Shown here one piece after another: positions 23,912-35,452 of a stretch of 64,000 nucleotides of DNA. The DNA comes from Theristus sp. LFF4_11. Its lineage: Eukaryota; Nematoda; Chromadorea; Monhysterida; Xyalidae. The DNA lies in assembly GCA_030248135.1 (NCBI GenBank), contig JASANC010003837.1, forward strand, positions 95,821 through 159,820, given 5' to 3'. Position 1 is the first letter of the stretch. Every line of letters starts with the position of its first letter. The position numbers and the translations under genes were made by a program. The notes under the pieces were generated by a model. That model did not search any database. It was given only the letters and a program-made list of their open reading frames with translations, and had not been told where the DNA came from.

Positions 23912-24240
23912 TTAAAAAAAACAAAAATCGTAATAATTTCTGTTAATTTTTTTTCAATTTAAAAAAATCAAAGTTGTGCTAAATCATTCAGGAAATTCGA
24001 AGAACCACATATGATGTGCAAGCGCCTCCCGAATGACTCCCGTATGGCGGAACTTTGCAGATTTTGTTTTGGTGACCTCAATTACCCTTTTTCCAAACCG
24101 TTACCTTGCCTCTTCTTGTGTTTTGACCACCAAAACGTCACTAATTGTCCCCAGCTAAAGTGAAGAGACAAACATACCGGCTTGAATTGCGATCAATTCT
24201 TCTGATGATGTCGCGACGACACGACACGAAGCAGCAACCA
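23912..24240. mobile_element. Left-end fragment of the TAGGGTTGTT hAT MITE family
   Basis: It matches the left ~330 bp of the 22000-22730 element, including CGAAGAACCACATATGATGT. It breaks off about 95 bp before the telomeric array. The remaining right half is missing here, as if lost when the telomeric block arose. Confidence 0.7.
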
Positions 24241-24334
24241 TTGTTTTGCCGTGATTTGTTTGATTGTGGTCATTTTTTGAAATTCATCATCATCATCATC
24301 TTCATCACAGATCACGAAAACAGGTGCAGGTACA

Positions 24335-25787
24335 GGCTTAGGCTTAGGCTTAGGCTTAGGTTTAGGCTTAGGCTTAGGCTTAGGCTTAGGCTTAGGTTTA
24401 GGCTTAGGCTTAGGCTTAGGCTTAGGCTTAGGCTTAGGCTTAGGCTTAGGCTTAGGCTTAGGCTTAGGCTTAGGCTTAGGCTTAGGCTTAGGCTTAGGCT
24501 TAGGCTTAGGCTTAGGCTTAGGCTTAGGCTTAGGCTTAGGCTTAGGCTTAGGCTTAGGCTTAGGCTTAGGCTTAGGCTTAGGCTTAGGCTTAGGCTTAGG
24601 CTTAGGCTTAGGCTTAGGCTTAGGCTTAGGCTTAGGCTTAGGCTTAGGCTTAGGCTTAGGCTTAGGCTTAGGCTTAGGCTTAGGCTTAGGCTTAGGCTTA
24701 GGCTTAGGCTTAGGCTTAGGCTTAGGCTTAGGCTTAGGCTTAGGCTTAGGCTTAGGCTTAGGCTTAGGCTTAGGCTTAGGCTTAGGCTTAGGCTTAGGCT
24801 TAGGCTTAGGCTTAGGCTTAGGCTTAGGCTTAGGCTTAGGCTTAGGCTTAGGCTTAGGCTTAGGCTTAGGCTTAGGCTTAGGCTTAGGCTTAGGCTTAGG
24901 CTTAGGCTTAGGCTTAGGCTTAGGCTTAGGCTTAGGCTTAGGCTTAGGCTTAGGCTTAGGCTTAGGCTTAGGCTTAGGCTTAGGCTTAGGCTTAGGCTTA
25001 GGCTTAGGCTTAGGCTTAGGCTTAGGCTTAGGCTTAGGCTTAGGCTTAGGCTTAGGCTTAGGCTTAGGCTTAGGCTTAGGCTTAGGCTTAGGCTTAGGCT
25101 TAGGCTTAGGCTTAGGCTTAGGCTTAGGCTTAGGCTTAGGCTTAGGCTTAGGCTTAGGCTTAGGCTTAGGCTTAGGCTTAGGCTTAGGCTTAGGCTTAGG
25201 CTTAGGCTTAGGCTTAGGCTTAGGCTTAGGCTTAGGCTTAGGCTTAGGCTTAGGCTTAGGCTTAGGCTTAGGCTTAGGCTTAGGCTTAGGCTTAGGCTTA
25301 GGCTTAGGCTTAGGCTTAGGCTTAGGCTTAGGCTTAGGCTTAGGCTTAGGCTTAGGCTTAGGCTTAGGCTTAGGCTTAGGCTTAGGCTTAGGCTTAGGCT
25401 TAGGCTTAGGCTTAGGCTTAGGCTTAGGCTTAGGCTTAGGCTTAGGCTTAGGCTTAGGCTTAGGCTTAGGCTTAGGCTTAGGCTTAGGCTTAGGCTTAGG
25501 CTTAGGCTTAGGCTTAGGCTTAGGCTTAGGCTTAGGCTTAGGCTTAGGCTTAGGCTTAGGCTTAGGCTTAGGCTTAGGCTTAGGCTTAGGCTTAGGCTTA
25601 GGCTTAGGCTTAGGCTTAGGCTTAGGCTTAGGCTTAGGCTTAGGCTTAGGCTTAGGCTTAGGCTTAGGCTTAGGCTTAGGCTTAGGCTTAGGCTTAGGCT
25701 TAGGCTTAGGCTTAGGCTTAGGCTTAGGCTTAGGCTTAGGCTTAGGCTTAGGCTTAGGCTTAGGCTTAGGCTTAGGCTTAGGCTTAG
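24335..25787 (+). repeat. Interstitial telomeric array (TTAGGC)n, about 242 units
   Basis: A continuous head-to-tail TTAGGC repeat of about 1,453 bp with the G-rich strand on plus. Only two variant units (TTAGGT) are visible, at 24356-24361 and 24392-24397, both near the left edge. From about 24400 to the right edge it is uniform. TTAGGC is the telomere repeat of nematodes. Unique sequence on both sides makes this interstitial, as assembled. The dipeptide-repeat frames on both strands are artefacts. Confidence 0.97.
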
Positions 25788-26289
25788 ACACTCTCTACAC
25801 GTTCCAAACTTATCGATTTTTTTGCTTAGTCTGAGTTTCTAATGGCTTTATAACACGACAAACACACAAACTGAGAAACAAAAATATACTTGTTGTGTCG
25901 CTTACCGCCACCACGATCACTATTCGGTGGGCTCATCGTCTTCCTCTTGTCAACAACCGATCGTTGGTTCGAGTCGATGGTTCGGTCTCGACCTTATGGC
26001 AAGATGGGGATCTTGAAGCGATTTGAAACATTCACAAAACCTGGCAATTTGCATGAAAATTGAACGAAAGGTCACTTGCACAGAGAAGCATGACAAACAA
26101 CAGAATCATCCATGAGAGATAAACCAAATTGTAGTTAAAATCGCACGGAAACAACCCAATTAAACGAAAATGGACTCTGATTTGATGAAACAAGACGTAA
26201 TCACACCAAAAAAAATTCACTGTTTAATTGTTATTTGACAACGTGCTAAGTGTGTGCAGGTTCAGAAGTTGATTTGAATGTTGTTCTTT
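25788..26289. other. Right flank of the telomeric array
   Basis: About 500 bp of non-repetitive, AT-moderate sequence with no recognised gene and no telomeric units or inverted telomeric repeats. Confidence 0.4.
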
Positions 26290-27022
26290 ACGTCTTTACG
26301 TCTGGTTCACACCTGACGTATGCTGACGTATGCAGACGTCATCGACGTACGTCAGGTGCGAACGAACGCAAATCGTAAAGTAGTGACGTAACCCGGTCGG
26401 ACCCGGCACGCGTCTTTGTTCATACCTGACGTATGCTGACGTATGAAGACGCACGTTGACGCACGTCTGGTGCGAACGAACGCAAATCGTAAAACGATAC
26501 GGCACGTCACTTTAGGATTTCTGTTCGTTCGCATCTGACGCACAAACGAACATCACAAACAACAGAATCATCAATGAAAGGTAAACCAACATGAGATTAA
26601 ACAAAAAAAATTCGATCATAGCCGTACGTCACTTTTAGCAAGTTTATAAAGTGACGTCGGTGGTAATGGTAAAGTGACGTCGGTGGTATCCACGTGGTAA
26701 ATGCAAAATACGCCGCAATCATAAATTGTAGTTAAAATCGCACGGAAACAACATAATTAAACAAAAATTGACTCTGATTTGATAAAGCAAGACGCAATAA
26801 CAACAAAAAAATACATTTTCCACTGCTTGATTGTTTTTTGACAACGTGTGTGTTCTTTACGTCTTCGTTCACACCTGACGTATGCTGACGTATGCTGACG
26901 TAGTTGACGCACGTCTGGTACGAACGAACGCAAATCGTAAAATAATACGGCACGCCACTTTAGGGTTTCCGTTCGTTCGCATCTGACGTACGTCTGCATA
27001 CGTCAGGTATAAACGGGCCTTT
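26290..27022. mobile_element. Element with repeated ACGTATGCTGACGTATG units
   Basis: A unit of about 100 bp (CACCTGACGTATGCTGACGT ... CGAACGAACGCAAATCGTAA) occurs three times, with a closing inverted end GCATACGTCAGGTATAAACG. A similar terminus lies at about 7935-7965. Translations of the repeats give look-alike peptides, which are not genes. Classification is uncertain: either a palindrome-rich MITE cluster or tandem insertions. Confidence 0.5.
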
Positions 27023-27025
27023 GGC

Positions 27026-27597
27026 GGTATTCATCCAGCAGATTGGTCAACCAGCAGACCGGTCACCCAGTAGACCGGTCGCATCAGAAAACTTCATTCT
27101 GTTATTTGTTAACATGCAACTTGGAGAGTGAAATACTGAGTTTCGGCTATCGGAATGCGGTAACGACTTTTTGGGTCTTGACATGATGTTCCCTTCCCTG
27201 ATCATCAAATATTAGCACTGAAACCCAACTATTGTACTCTTGGGACAGTTTTTTCTCTATTATCGTTGATAAAGGCTTGCTAAACCATAGGGCACCTACG
27301 GAATTGTGTTGCCAACATAAAGGTGTTGTGCAATATCGTTCTCCGTGGTTGTAAGATTCAATGGGTTCAATAATGTTCAATTAAACTCAATGGGTAAATT
27401 CAGTATCTGACCGTGTTTCATGCTTTTAGAGACATTTCATTAAAAATCCTTAACTATCATGGAAAGATCGTGTCGACCTCCAAGTGGTCGTTAGTACTTA
27501 GTAAGCTAACAAAACTTCTATTAGTTCACATTACGTTAACACACGAAGTTCTTTGCTGTGAACGGTCTACTGGGGGACTGGTCTGCTGGATGAATAC
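27026..27597. mobile_element. MITE with 17-bp perfect inverted ends
   Basis: GGTATTCATCCAGCAGA at the left is mirrored exactly by TCTGCTGGATGAATACC at the right. Next to each end are sub-repeats CCAGCAGACCGGTC / GACTGGTCTGC. The flanks CCTTTGGC and CTTTAGGC are similar but not identical, so a target-site duplication is only possible. No transposase. Confidence 0.65.
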
Positions 27598-27600
27598 CCT

Positions 27601-27616
27601 TTAGGCTTAGGCTTAG
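27601..27616 (+). repeat. Short telomeric scar
   Basis: Two to three TTAGGC units directly abut the right end of the preceding MITE, in the same orientation as the large array 1.8 kb to the left. Confidence 0.6.
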
Positions 27617-30600
27617 CTGGATAGATCACCGGAATACATCAGCTACTGGTTAGTGGCGGGTTGACACACGTTGACGAGGCCAGCGTAGAACGCGTTGAAG
27701 CGCAGTTTCACTGTAGGCGTGCACAGCCGTGTTGTCACTTGACGCGAGCACAATGGGATCGGAACGGTCGGAACTGCCAGCAGCAACACTTGACGATTGT
27801 GCCCGTGCAGTTGCGTAGCTGATGATGACTTCTCAAGCGCCCGCTGAGTGTCCGCTGGTGCCAGTCATTTGCTGCCGGTAGATGACGAATAATGGAATAG
27901 AGCATAATGAATTCCGATGGTCCATTTTTTCGCTTTTTATACGTGTCGTGTAGATAATTACAAAAAATGTAGTAATTGCCCATCATTAAAACTTGAATTG
28001 AATCTAATTTAGATATTTACTAGCTTTTTTGTCTGGTCTTCAACTTTTTTTTTCTGCGCTCAGACTGATCTTCATGTTGTTTGTCATTCAATCATGACTT
28101 TCATTTTTGTTCTGTTGCTTGTAAAAGAATTTAAAAAAATTTTTTCGATCCCTAGTTCACATTCTCTCATTCCCGTGACTTTCCTGGCAAATATATTTAT
28201 ATGCTCACAATTTACTTTTTCAAATATTTTCAATTCAGTTTTTTTGTCACCCGCTCAAAACTTACTTTTCAGAGTTTTGTTTTTCACTTTTTAGTTTAAT
28301 ATATCAGATTACTCAGCCTTTCTTTTAAAAAAAATTACCTCTCACTTTTCACTTTTCAACTTTTTATTTTTACAGAAGTGGTCAAAAAAATTTTGTCAGA
28401 TCATCCGGCCAAGTGGGTCATTAGCCACTTGATTCATTGGCACAAAGGAATTTAAAAAAAATGAAACAAAAAAAGATCGACGAACTGCAAAAAAACTGCA
28501 CATAATTTTTCCACCCACTACAAGGTAAAAATGACGGTAAACCTTGCTCCAAACAAAGCATGGCTTTCTTTTAGGCACAGCAAATCCATTATTTTGATCA
28601 TGTTTCTCTTTTTGGCGCTGAACGTTGAACTGGAATTCAAAGTAATCACTTTGAGGCGCCTTATTGAGTAATTTTTCCAGCTCTTCTTAGCTAAATTGTA
28701 AGTGTCTCAGTGTGCATGTGTGAGCTAAAACTGCTCATCTTATGCCACCTCAGCTTTTATTATTGTGTGGATTTGGATTGTATTTTAGCGTTCGAAGAAA
28801 CCACCCAGCATGGCAATCGTTAAAAACAGTGAAAAATGCAGCACCCAACAAACTTCACTTGCTAATAATAGTTGCAGCTGGCTAGCTGCTACTGCTACAT
28901 AGTTTACAGCAGCACCAATGAAAACAATCATTTGTGCAAACACTGAGTTTGCCAATAGAAAATTCTCAAAATGCTCCTAGTCCTATCAGTTTGGTTTCAC
29001 TGGTACCGTAGATTCTGGGATATTTTATCCGGATCGAACAGAACAAGAATGGGTGATACCTTTTCATGAAAAATCCACATTGAAGAAAAACTCCCTGATA
29101 GTGTTGCACGGCATTCACTGGGGCAGGCCAGACATGCAAAAGATGAAAAAGACATTGCTCACTTTTTTGGCCGAATTGCGTAAAAATGGCCAATATCCAC
29201 ACTATCTAAGATATTACGGTATAACTGTGTGCGACTAAAACCATCGAGAAATTCGAAAAAAATAAACACTCCTGTCGCATTTGACGTTTCGGGCGCCATT
29301 TGTATATTGAAATTCGCGCGCAAGTGAGTGCAGCGTGTTTGCGGCGTACTGCTGGCGCGGCGTGTTCCAGCATCTCAACCTAATAGACCACGGCGTTTTG
29401 TTTTCGTGGCCCATTGCTCTTATGAGCTACGTTAGTTACACAACGAATGTTGCGTTGCTTGCTTTTAAAGGTTGAAATATGCGCAAAAACTCGCTGTTGT
29501 TCAGCTTCGATATATACGTTTTATCACACAGGGTCGTCCAAAAGTATATAGTGTACGCCTGAAAAAACGTTCGTGAAAATTATGCGGTAGGAAGTGCCAG
29601 CGAAAAACTGAACGATCATCATTTATGGACTCCTAACGAACGAATGACGCTGCCGGTTGTTTGCTGCATCCCTCTTCCATCTTGCACTGTTTTTGAGAGC
29701 GCCACATTGTGTGCGTCTAATGTTACGAATTCAAGAATGCTCGTTGGTATCACTTAAAAATTGTGTCGTTTGCGACGCTCCGTTTTCGACATATATTTCA
29801 GCAGTGTACCTTTGCTTTCAAAACTCAAACTGGGACAGTTTTCGTTTAAAAATTTATGGTGTCCACTGACGTCCAAAACAAAGCCCAAAAAGTAGCAAAG
29901 TTTGTTTTACAACTATGGCGCACAGCACAACGCAGTAGCGCATCATTCAATTGACACACCTTGCTTCCACAATTTTATAGTCGAGTAATTGGGGCACGCT
30001 TCAAATGTTCAAAAAACTACGGTCGGTAAACATCCGGCGAGGTTATACCACATTTAGCCCAGGTTCAAGCAAATTTATTAGTTTCAATAATTTTATTAGC
30101 TGTTGAAACAAGCATGCTAATTTTTACTGCACAACGCAGTGATGAATTTGAGATTCAAAATAGTATGGAAGTGCATCGGCTTTTTGCGTATAGAATGTTG
30201 GTTGTAGTGAGTGATTGATTGGCAGAAATGGTGCATCCTAGAAAAACCCTTCGATGAAATCACTCAGTCCTTGTAACGCAAAACGTTCACTTTTTAACCA
30301 TCAAAAGTCAGTATATTGTTTCTACATTTCATTTTATTGCTGCCAATGAGCCACCTCTGACACTTAGGTACTTTATGCGTCACTTCCAAGTTCAATTGCC
30401 AAAACAGTTGTGCTATGTATTGTTAGCTAACAGTAAAATTTACAACCAGTTTTGCCGACCCGACGATAGTGCTTCAATGCGAGTTCAATAAATTTTTCAA
30501 AACAAGGCACCGCGCGTGCTTCGTAATCTTTGCTAATAAAGCACAGCATTCTGTCCAAGACTTCGAACTCGTTTCTGTTTTTTGCAAGATTAAAAAGACT

Positions 30601-33600
30601 TTGAAAAGGAGCAATGTTAACCACACCGAATCAGCTGAATCCTTTTCGCACACTGTTGCGCCTTGCAATTTGTTCTGCTCTTTTAAACAGTCAGTATCCT
30701 ATTTTTTTAGTTATTTTATTTTATTGATTTGGTGAAGTTTTTTCCCTTGCCTGTTCATGCATCAAAATAGAATTGATTTAGCGGCACGCGCGCGTTTGTG
30801 TGGAAGGAAGCATAAAGCGCAATTTGCTGGTGAATTCTTTTGTTTTTTAGCAACCAGTTTTTTACTAAAGACAATGCACGCTGCCAAGTTTTTAAAGTTT
30901 ATTTTCTTGAATTTATGTCTGTTTCCGGGTGTGACTGCAGCCGTGGCGTCACACACAAAATCGTGCAGGAAACTGTTTTGATAAATGCTCACACATTCGG
31001 CGATCTTATGTCATAGCAGGCGCGTACAAACAAAAAATCTATTTATTGTCGCCCGCTGAGACGGAAGATGCACACAAGAGAGAAATATACACAGACTCAA
31101 GAACACAATGCAAAAATGGGAGTGAACGCTGGAAGACGACAAACGCATGTGAAACACGACCGGTGCAGCAGCAGCCGATTGAAGACACGACCGTGAGCGT
31201 TGACCGCTTGCTCTGCGCTGTTGTTCACGATTCCAATTTTATAATTTTTGTTCTGCATTTAAAAAACAGAAAAATGTTTCTTGTGGTAGTATTTTTCTAT
31301 TACACCTAAACTTTGCTTGAGAACACTCTTCTCTTGTGACCTCTTCTTCGTACAGAACCTCGCAGTGAATCATGAAATGAAACTGAATTGCATGATCTTC
31401 CTCCAACGAAACACCCAACATACCAAAGAAAAGCTGTAGTAAATTTGTTAGTGAGGGTGAATCGTTTTGCTCCGGCTCACATGGTCCGCGCAGCTATTTA
31501 TTATTTGCATGATATGTGCAGTGCACTGCTGTCGTGACAGCGATATGGCGAGTTGATGCATGTGAAATTGAGAAAACACGCAGAATGAAATTTTGTGCAA
31601 TGAAGCTACTCCGATGGCTGGCATAGTTGCTCTTCATCCTAATTTCCTTGTTGCCAGTGTCGGCGAACAATCAGAGGTTGCATTACATTTGTTATTGGGC
31701 TCGTTACGGCGCACTTCATTTGGCAACATTTGCTGCACCGGGCGTCACCGCCGGGCACCCATCAAGCGCCGACAATATTCTCTATGCTGCATCGTGTATA
31801 TTTGTTTTCATGATCTCTGATCTCGACTGCTGTCTTTGCATGTTTACTGGATTACAGCGCTCATATTTGATATTTGCTTGATTTTATTCTTTTAGCAGCG
31901 TGTCATGCCACTGTTGCGACATCCAATAGAGCATGCTGCTTCATTACGTGTCTCGCACTTGCAGTTGACTGTGCAGCCGTCGATTTGCATCGTGCTTTCA
32001 CAGGAGCGCTGTTCTTTCGTCACAAAAGTGGCACACACTCAAAACTTCCCAATAACGCCGTTGGTGCGTCCCGGATTTGAAACCAACTCGCTCCCAACGT
32101 GTCTGTTTTTTCACAAAGTTCTTGTGTTTTCAATGATGCACACAAATTCTTTTGATTAATTTAGTTCTACAAATTTTTCTAAAAATTAGACAATCTTGAA
32201 AATATTTAGAGGGCACATGAGGACAAACGAAATTACAAACCAAATGCGAAAGTAAGATTGATGGTGCATGTAGCGTGTGCAACCAAAAGTGGCAGTTTAG
32301 CTTTCTTAAGCTGCTGCAGCTCGAAATGCCGCGTGAAATTCACATAGCGGTGGACGGTGAGACTGAGATGTGGTTATCCGTTGCGAAAACTTTATTGTTA
32401 TCTCAACTTGGAGGACACGCCGTTTTGGCCATCAACAGCGACGCGCGTCGCCACTCTCTGTCATCTGTTCATTTGGCGTCGTTCATTTTCTCAATCTCGC
32501 CAGCAATCCATGTCAAAATGTCACGTCGATGCGCTTTATATGCACGTTGTATCTCATTTAAGCACATATATTCGTTTTTACTACTGTTTTCAAAGTTTCA
32601 GCTTTTAAACGGGCAATCCCATTTGAAGTTATTGAGATGTTTTCAGTCGCTGTTTACAAGACGTATAGATACGTACAGAGACAGATGTCACTGAGCCTTT
32701 TTGAGCCCATTCAATGACACGTGCACATATGGCACGAATACGCGTTAAACACTCCCGTAAGGATGTTACATAGAGATATTAAGTGGGAATTTTTCATTTG
32801 ACCTTCGTTTTTTGCTTTCCTCATTTGTCAAAGTTTCTCACCAGAAAGCAATTGTTTGGATACACCGCCTTTCAAAAAACGTCTAAAATTACCAACAACA
32901 AGAGCAGTTGCTGGAGCGTGTCAAAGCAATAGTCGTCGTATAAACCACCAATTTGACTATAAACGGCGCCACATTAAATAAAACTGTGAGCAACATGCCA
33001 CCGATTGCTAAATTTATGTGTCGCATTGTTGATGATTGAGTTTCCCTGTCGTATTGCATAAACAAACATACGCTGAGACATAACAGTTGAACTTTTTGGA
33101 ACTGTCAACACAAATACGCTAAAACTTACATAGCAGACAAGCCTGAAACAGAATGTTGCCGATGAAATATCATGGGCTGAAAACATGGTAGTAATTACAG
33201 TCTTTCTATGTATATGTTGACTCGAAATTGTTTTGTCATTGAGCTTATTGGTCGACCAACAAGGCTCCTCATACTCCGCGCCCTTGTTCATTTCTGAGTG
33301 TGTTGTGCAGTATTTACCGGATTTCCTATCGAAGACACTTTTTTGAATGAAAGCAGTTTACTGCAACATTTTCTTGCTGCCATTACGTTCTGAAGTAAGA
33401 AAGCTTCAGACTTCATAAAGATTGTACTCAACAAACAATTCAAAATGCCTTTTCGGTTGTTTGACAGCAAAACGACGTTGCCGAATGATTTTTCAATTTT
33501 CACGCGCTGGTGACGTTTTTATGACGCGTGAAATAGAGCGACGACGTTCATTCATATTTTTTTTTGCATTTTGCAGAATGTTACTTCAAAATTTGTTTTT

Positions 33601-34245
33601 AGCAGGAAAAGTTGCAGAAAACCGCTCACATTCAGAAAAAAACTTTCTTTCCGTGGATCCTTTCAGTGAACAGCAAGGGCGCGGAGTGTGAAGAGCTCCG
33701 TTCGGTCGACCTAGCTGATTATTGCCTATAATTTAAAATAAGACTATGCAGCGCTCATATTGCTGTGCGCAATTTCGATTTAAAAAAGTAAGATTGTAGC
33801 TTGCAAGCATTTTTATTTTTAGTGTGAATGTTTTTTTCAACATTCAGCATTTGCTTTTGAGAATCTCAGTAAGCTCCTGATCAAGTCTGTGTCCTCTGAA
33901 TATTTTCCAACAGCAGAAATAATAATAATGAAAATAAAACAGCCGTTAGCGGTGGACCGTTTCGATTTTCCTGTTTCACCAAGGGCGACGTGACGTGAGC
34001 GCATGCAACCGGAGAACACTGCGCGCATTACAGCTCCCTCTAAGTATCATCATTTTATCATGTTGCGTGCTGCCCTGCCATGCCATGCGTGCTGCCTTAC
34101 GAATGTCGCCCCGTGTCACAGACGCTTTTCGCTCGGTTCATTAGGCGGCCACGGTTACTCCAGTTGCCTGTGAAGTCATCATTTTCTTTTCTCTGGTCAT
34201 GCTTTGGTGTCTTGTTGTCTTTCTTGCAAAATAATCATTTTATAT
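27617..34245. other. Repeat-poor stretch without supported genes
   Basis: About 6.6 kb of AT-rich DNA with many short frames on both strands. Weak candidates: a minus-strand exon-like stretch at 30624-30427 (FQSLFNLAKNRNEFEVLDRM, ending at a stop); a minus-strand frame after a CAG near 27822 (ARAQSSSVAAGSSDRSD); and a plus-strand hydrophobic start near 31628 (LLFILISLLPVSA) resembling a signal peptide. None joins to a second exon convincingly or matches a family I know. I list them only as places to check with transcripts. Confidence 0.3.
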
Positions 34246-34246
34246 A

Positions 34247-35024
34247 CAGGGTGATCCAAAAATAAGAACTAAACGGTAAGAATCGGCTCTAGCTCGCCAA
34301 CTGGTGAATGGTTTGGGCTGAAAGTTTAACCCAGTATCACATGTAACATTTTATTTTTTGTTTTAAAATTTCATGTCAATCAGTCATTTGTAGCTCGCAA
34401 AATCAGCAGTTTGTAAAAAAATTAGAAAAAATCACAATTTTCAATTTATGATTCCGGCTTCCGGGTGGCGGACGTTGAGCGGCCAGTGGCAGCTACGGGG
34501 TGCTGCCAAAAGTCAGGACCACAGAAGTTTAGACTTTTGGTTCTGGCGGCATCTGGTGTGTGCCCGGCGACCATCGAAAATTAAAAGAAATGATCCGCTC
34601 CGGTGTCAAACAATCAACGATAATCAATCACTCCATCAAAAAAGGCTACAGTTTTTCGACACCGCATTGCCGCTGTGATCGAGAATCAAGGCGCTCATAT
34701 TGAGCAGTTCAAGCGTCTCCGACAAGACAGACACAGTGATGGGGACGACAGTAAAGCGAAAGATGGACTGGCCGAATTCTCGATGTAAACCTTGATGATG
34801 ATGACGTTATGTACCCGGAATCATAAAATAAAATTTGTGGTGTTACTGATTTTCAATAAAATTGATGAGTTCGAGAGCTACAAATGACGGATTGCCATAA
34901 AATTTTAACACAAAAATCAGAAGTTACTTGCATTAGTGATGCTTGGTTAAAAGTCCACTCCAAACCATTCACCCGTTGGCGAGTTAGAGCCGATTCTTAT
35001 TGTGTAGTTTTTTGGTCCACCCTG
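34247..35024 (+). mobile_element. Internally deleted Tc1/mariner-family element
   Basis: Bounded by TA on both sides (34245-34246, 35025-35026). Ends CAGGGTGATCCAAAAA and (reverse) CAGGGTGGACCAAAAA continue as long inverted repeats of about 85 bp (AAGAATCGGCTCTA). The interior keeps a transposase N-terminal scrap (MIRSGVKQSTI) joined, out of frame, to a C-terminal scrap (HRIAAVIENQGAHIEQF), the usual end of IS630/Tc1/mariner transposases. The catalytic D,D,D/E core is gone. Confidence 0.75.
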
Positions 35025-35026
35025 TA

Positions 35027-35452
35027 CATGTGTGTATGTAATTTTGCAGAAATGAAACAGATGCACACATGAAGAACAAACGCTCGTATGTTATCACACG
35101 GAACAACTACAACTGTAGTATGGTGACACTTGAGGCGAGGTGTCTGTGCTCATTTATACGTGCACGACTCGTATCCGTCGTAACTTTTGCATTTTATTAA
35201 AATAAGTGTCGATTTTCAATTAGACGCCGGTGCGATGATAAGCGACTGTCATTTTTGACGTTGGCTATTATTGCTGTCGAACTTGGTCGTTTATTATTAT
35301 TTTCTTCAAATCTAATAAAAGCAAAAAGTGACGTTCGCTCACTGAAGATCTCAGTTACCTGGACCTGCACATTTGTGACCAACCAAACTTTGGTGCTCTT
35401 CACCGGATACAACAATGAACAACTGACAGACAACGAATCAGAACTGACCGGC
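35027..35452. promoter_or_regulatory. Upstream region of the ODR-2-like gene
   Basis: This lies between the mariner derivative and the proposed start codon. No core promoter motif is clear. A further 5' exon could lie here. Confidence 0.25.

Noticed and set aside
21483..23915. Pro/Gly-rich frames
   Set aside because: Products of C and G homopolymers; no splice structure or non-repetitive protein content.
24335..25787. CRISPR-like tandem repeat
   Set aside because: There are no spacers; the 6-bp unit is a eukaryotic telomere repeat.
24145..25842. Open frames of over 500 codons on both strands (Arg-Leu and Lys-Pro dipeptide repeats)
   Set aside because: They are translations of the TTAGGC array, which is open in several frames by its 6-bp period.
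26296..27000. Repeated peptides such as FTICVRSHQTCV
   Set aside because: They arise from translating the tandem CGT-rich DNA repeat and lack gene context.
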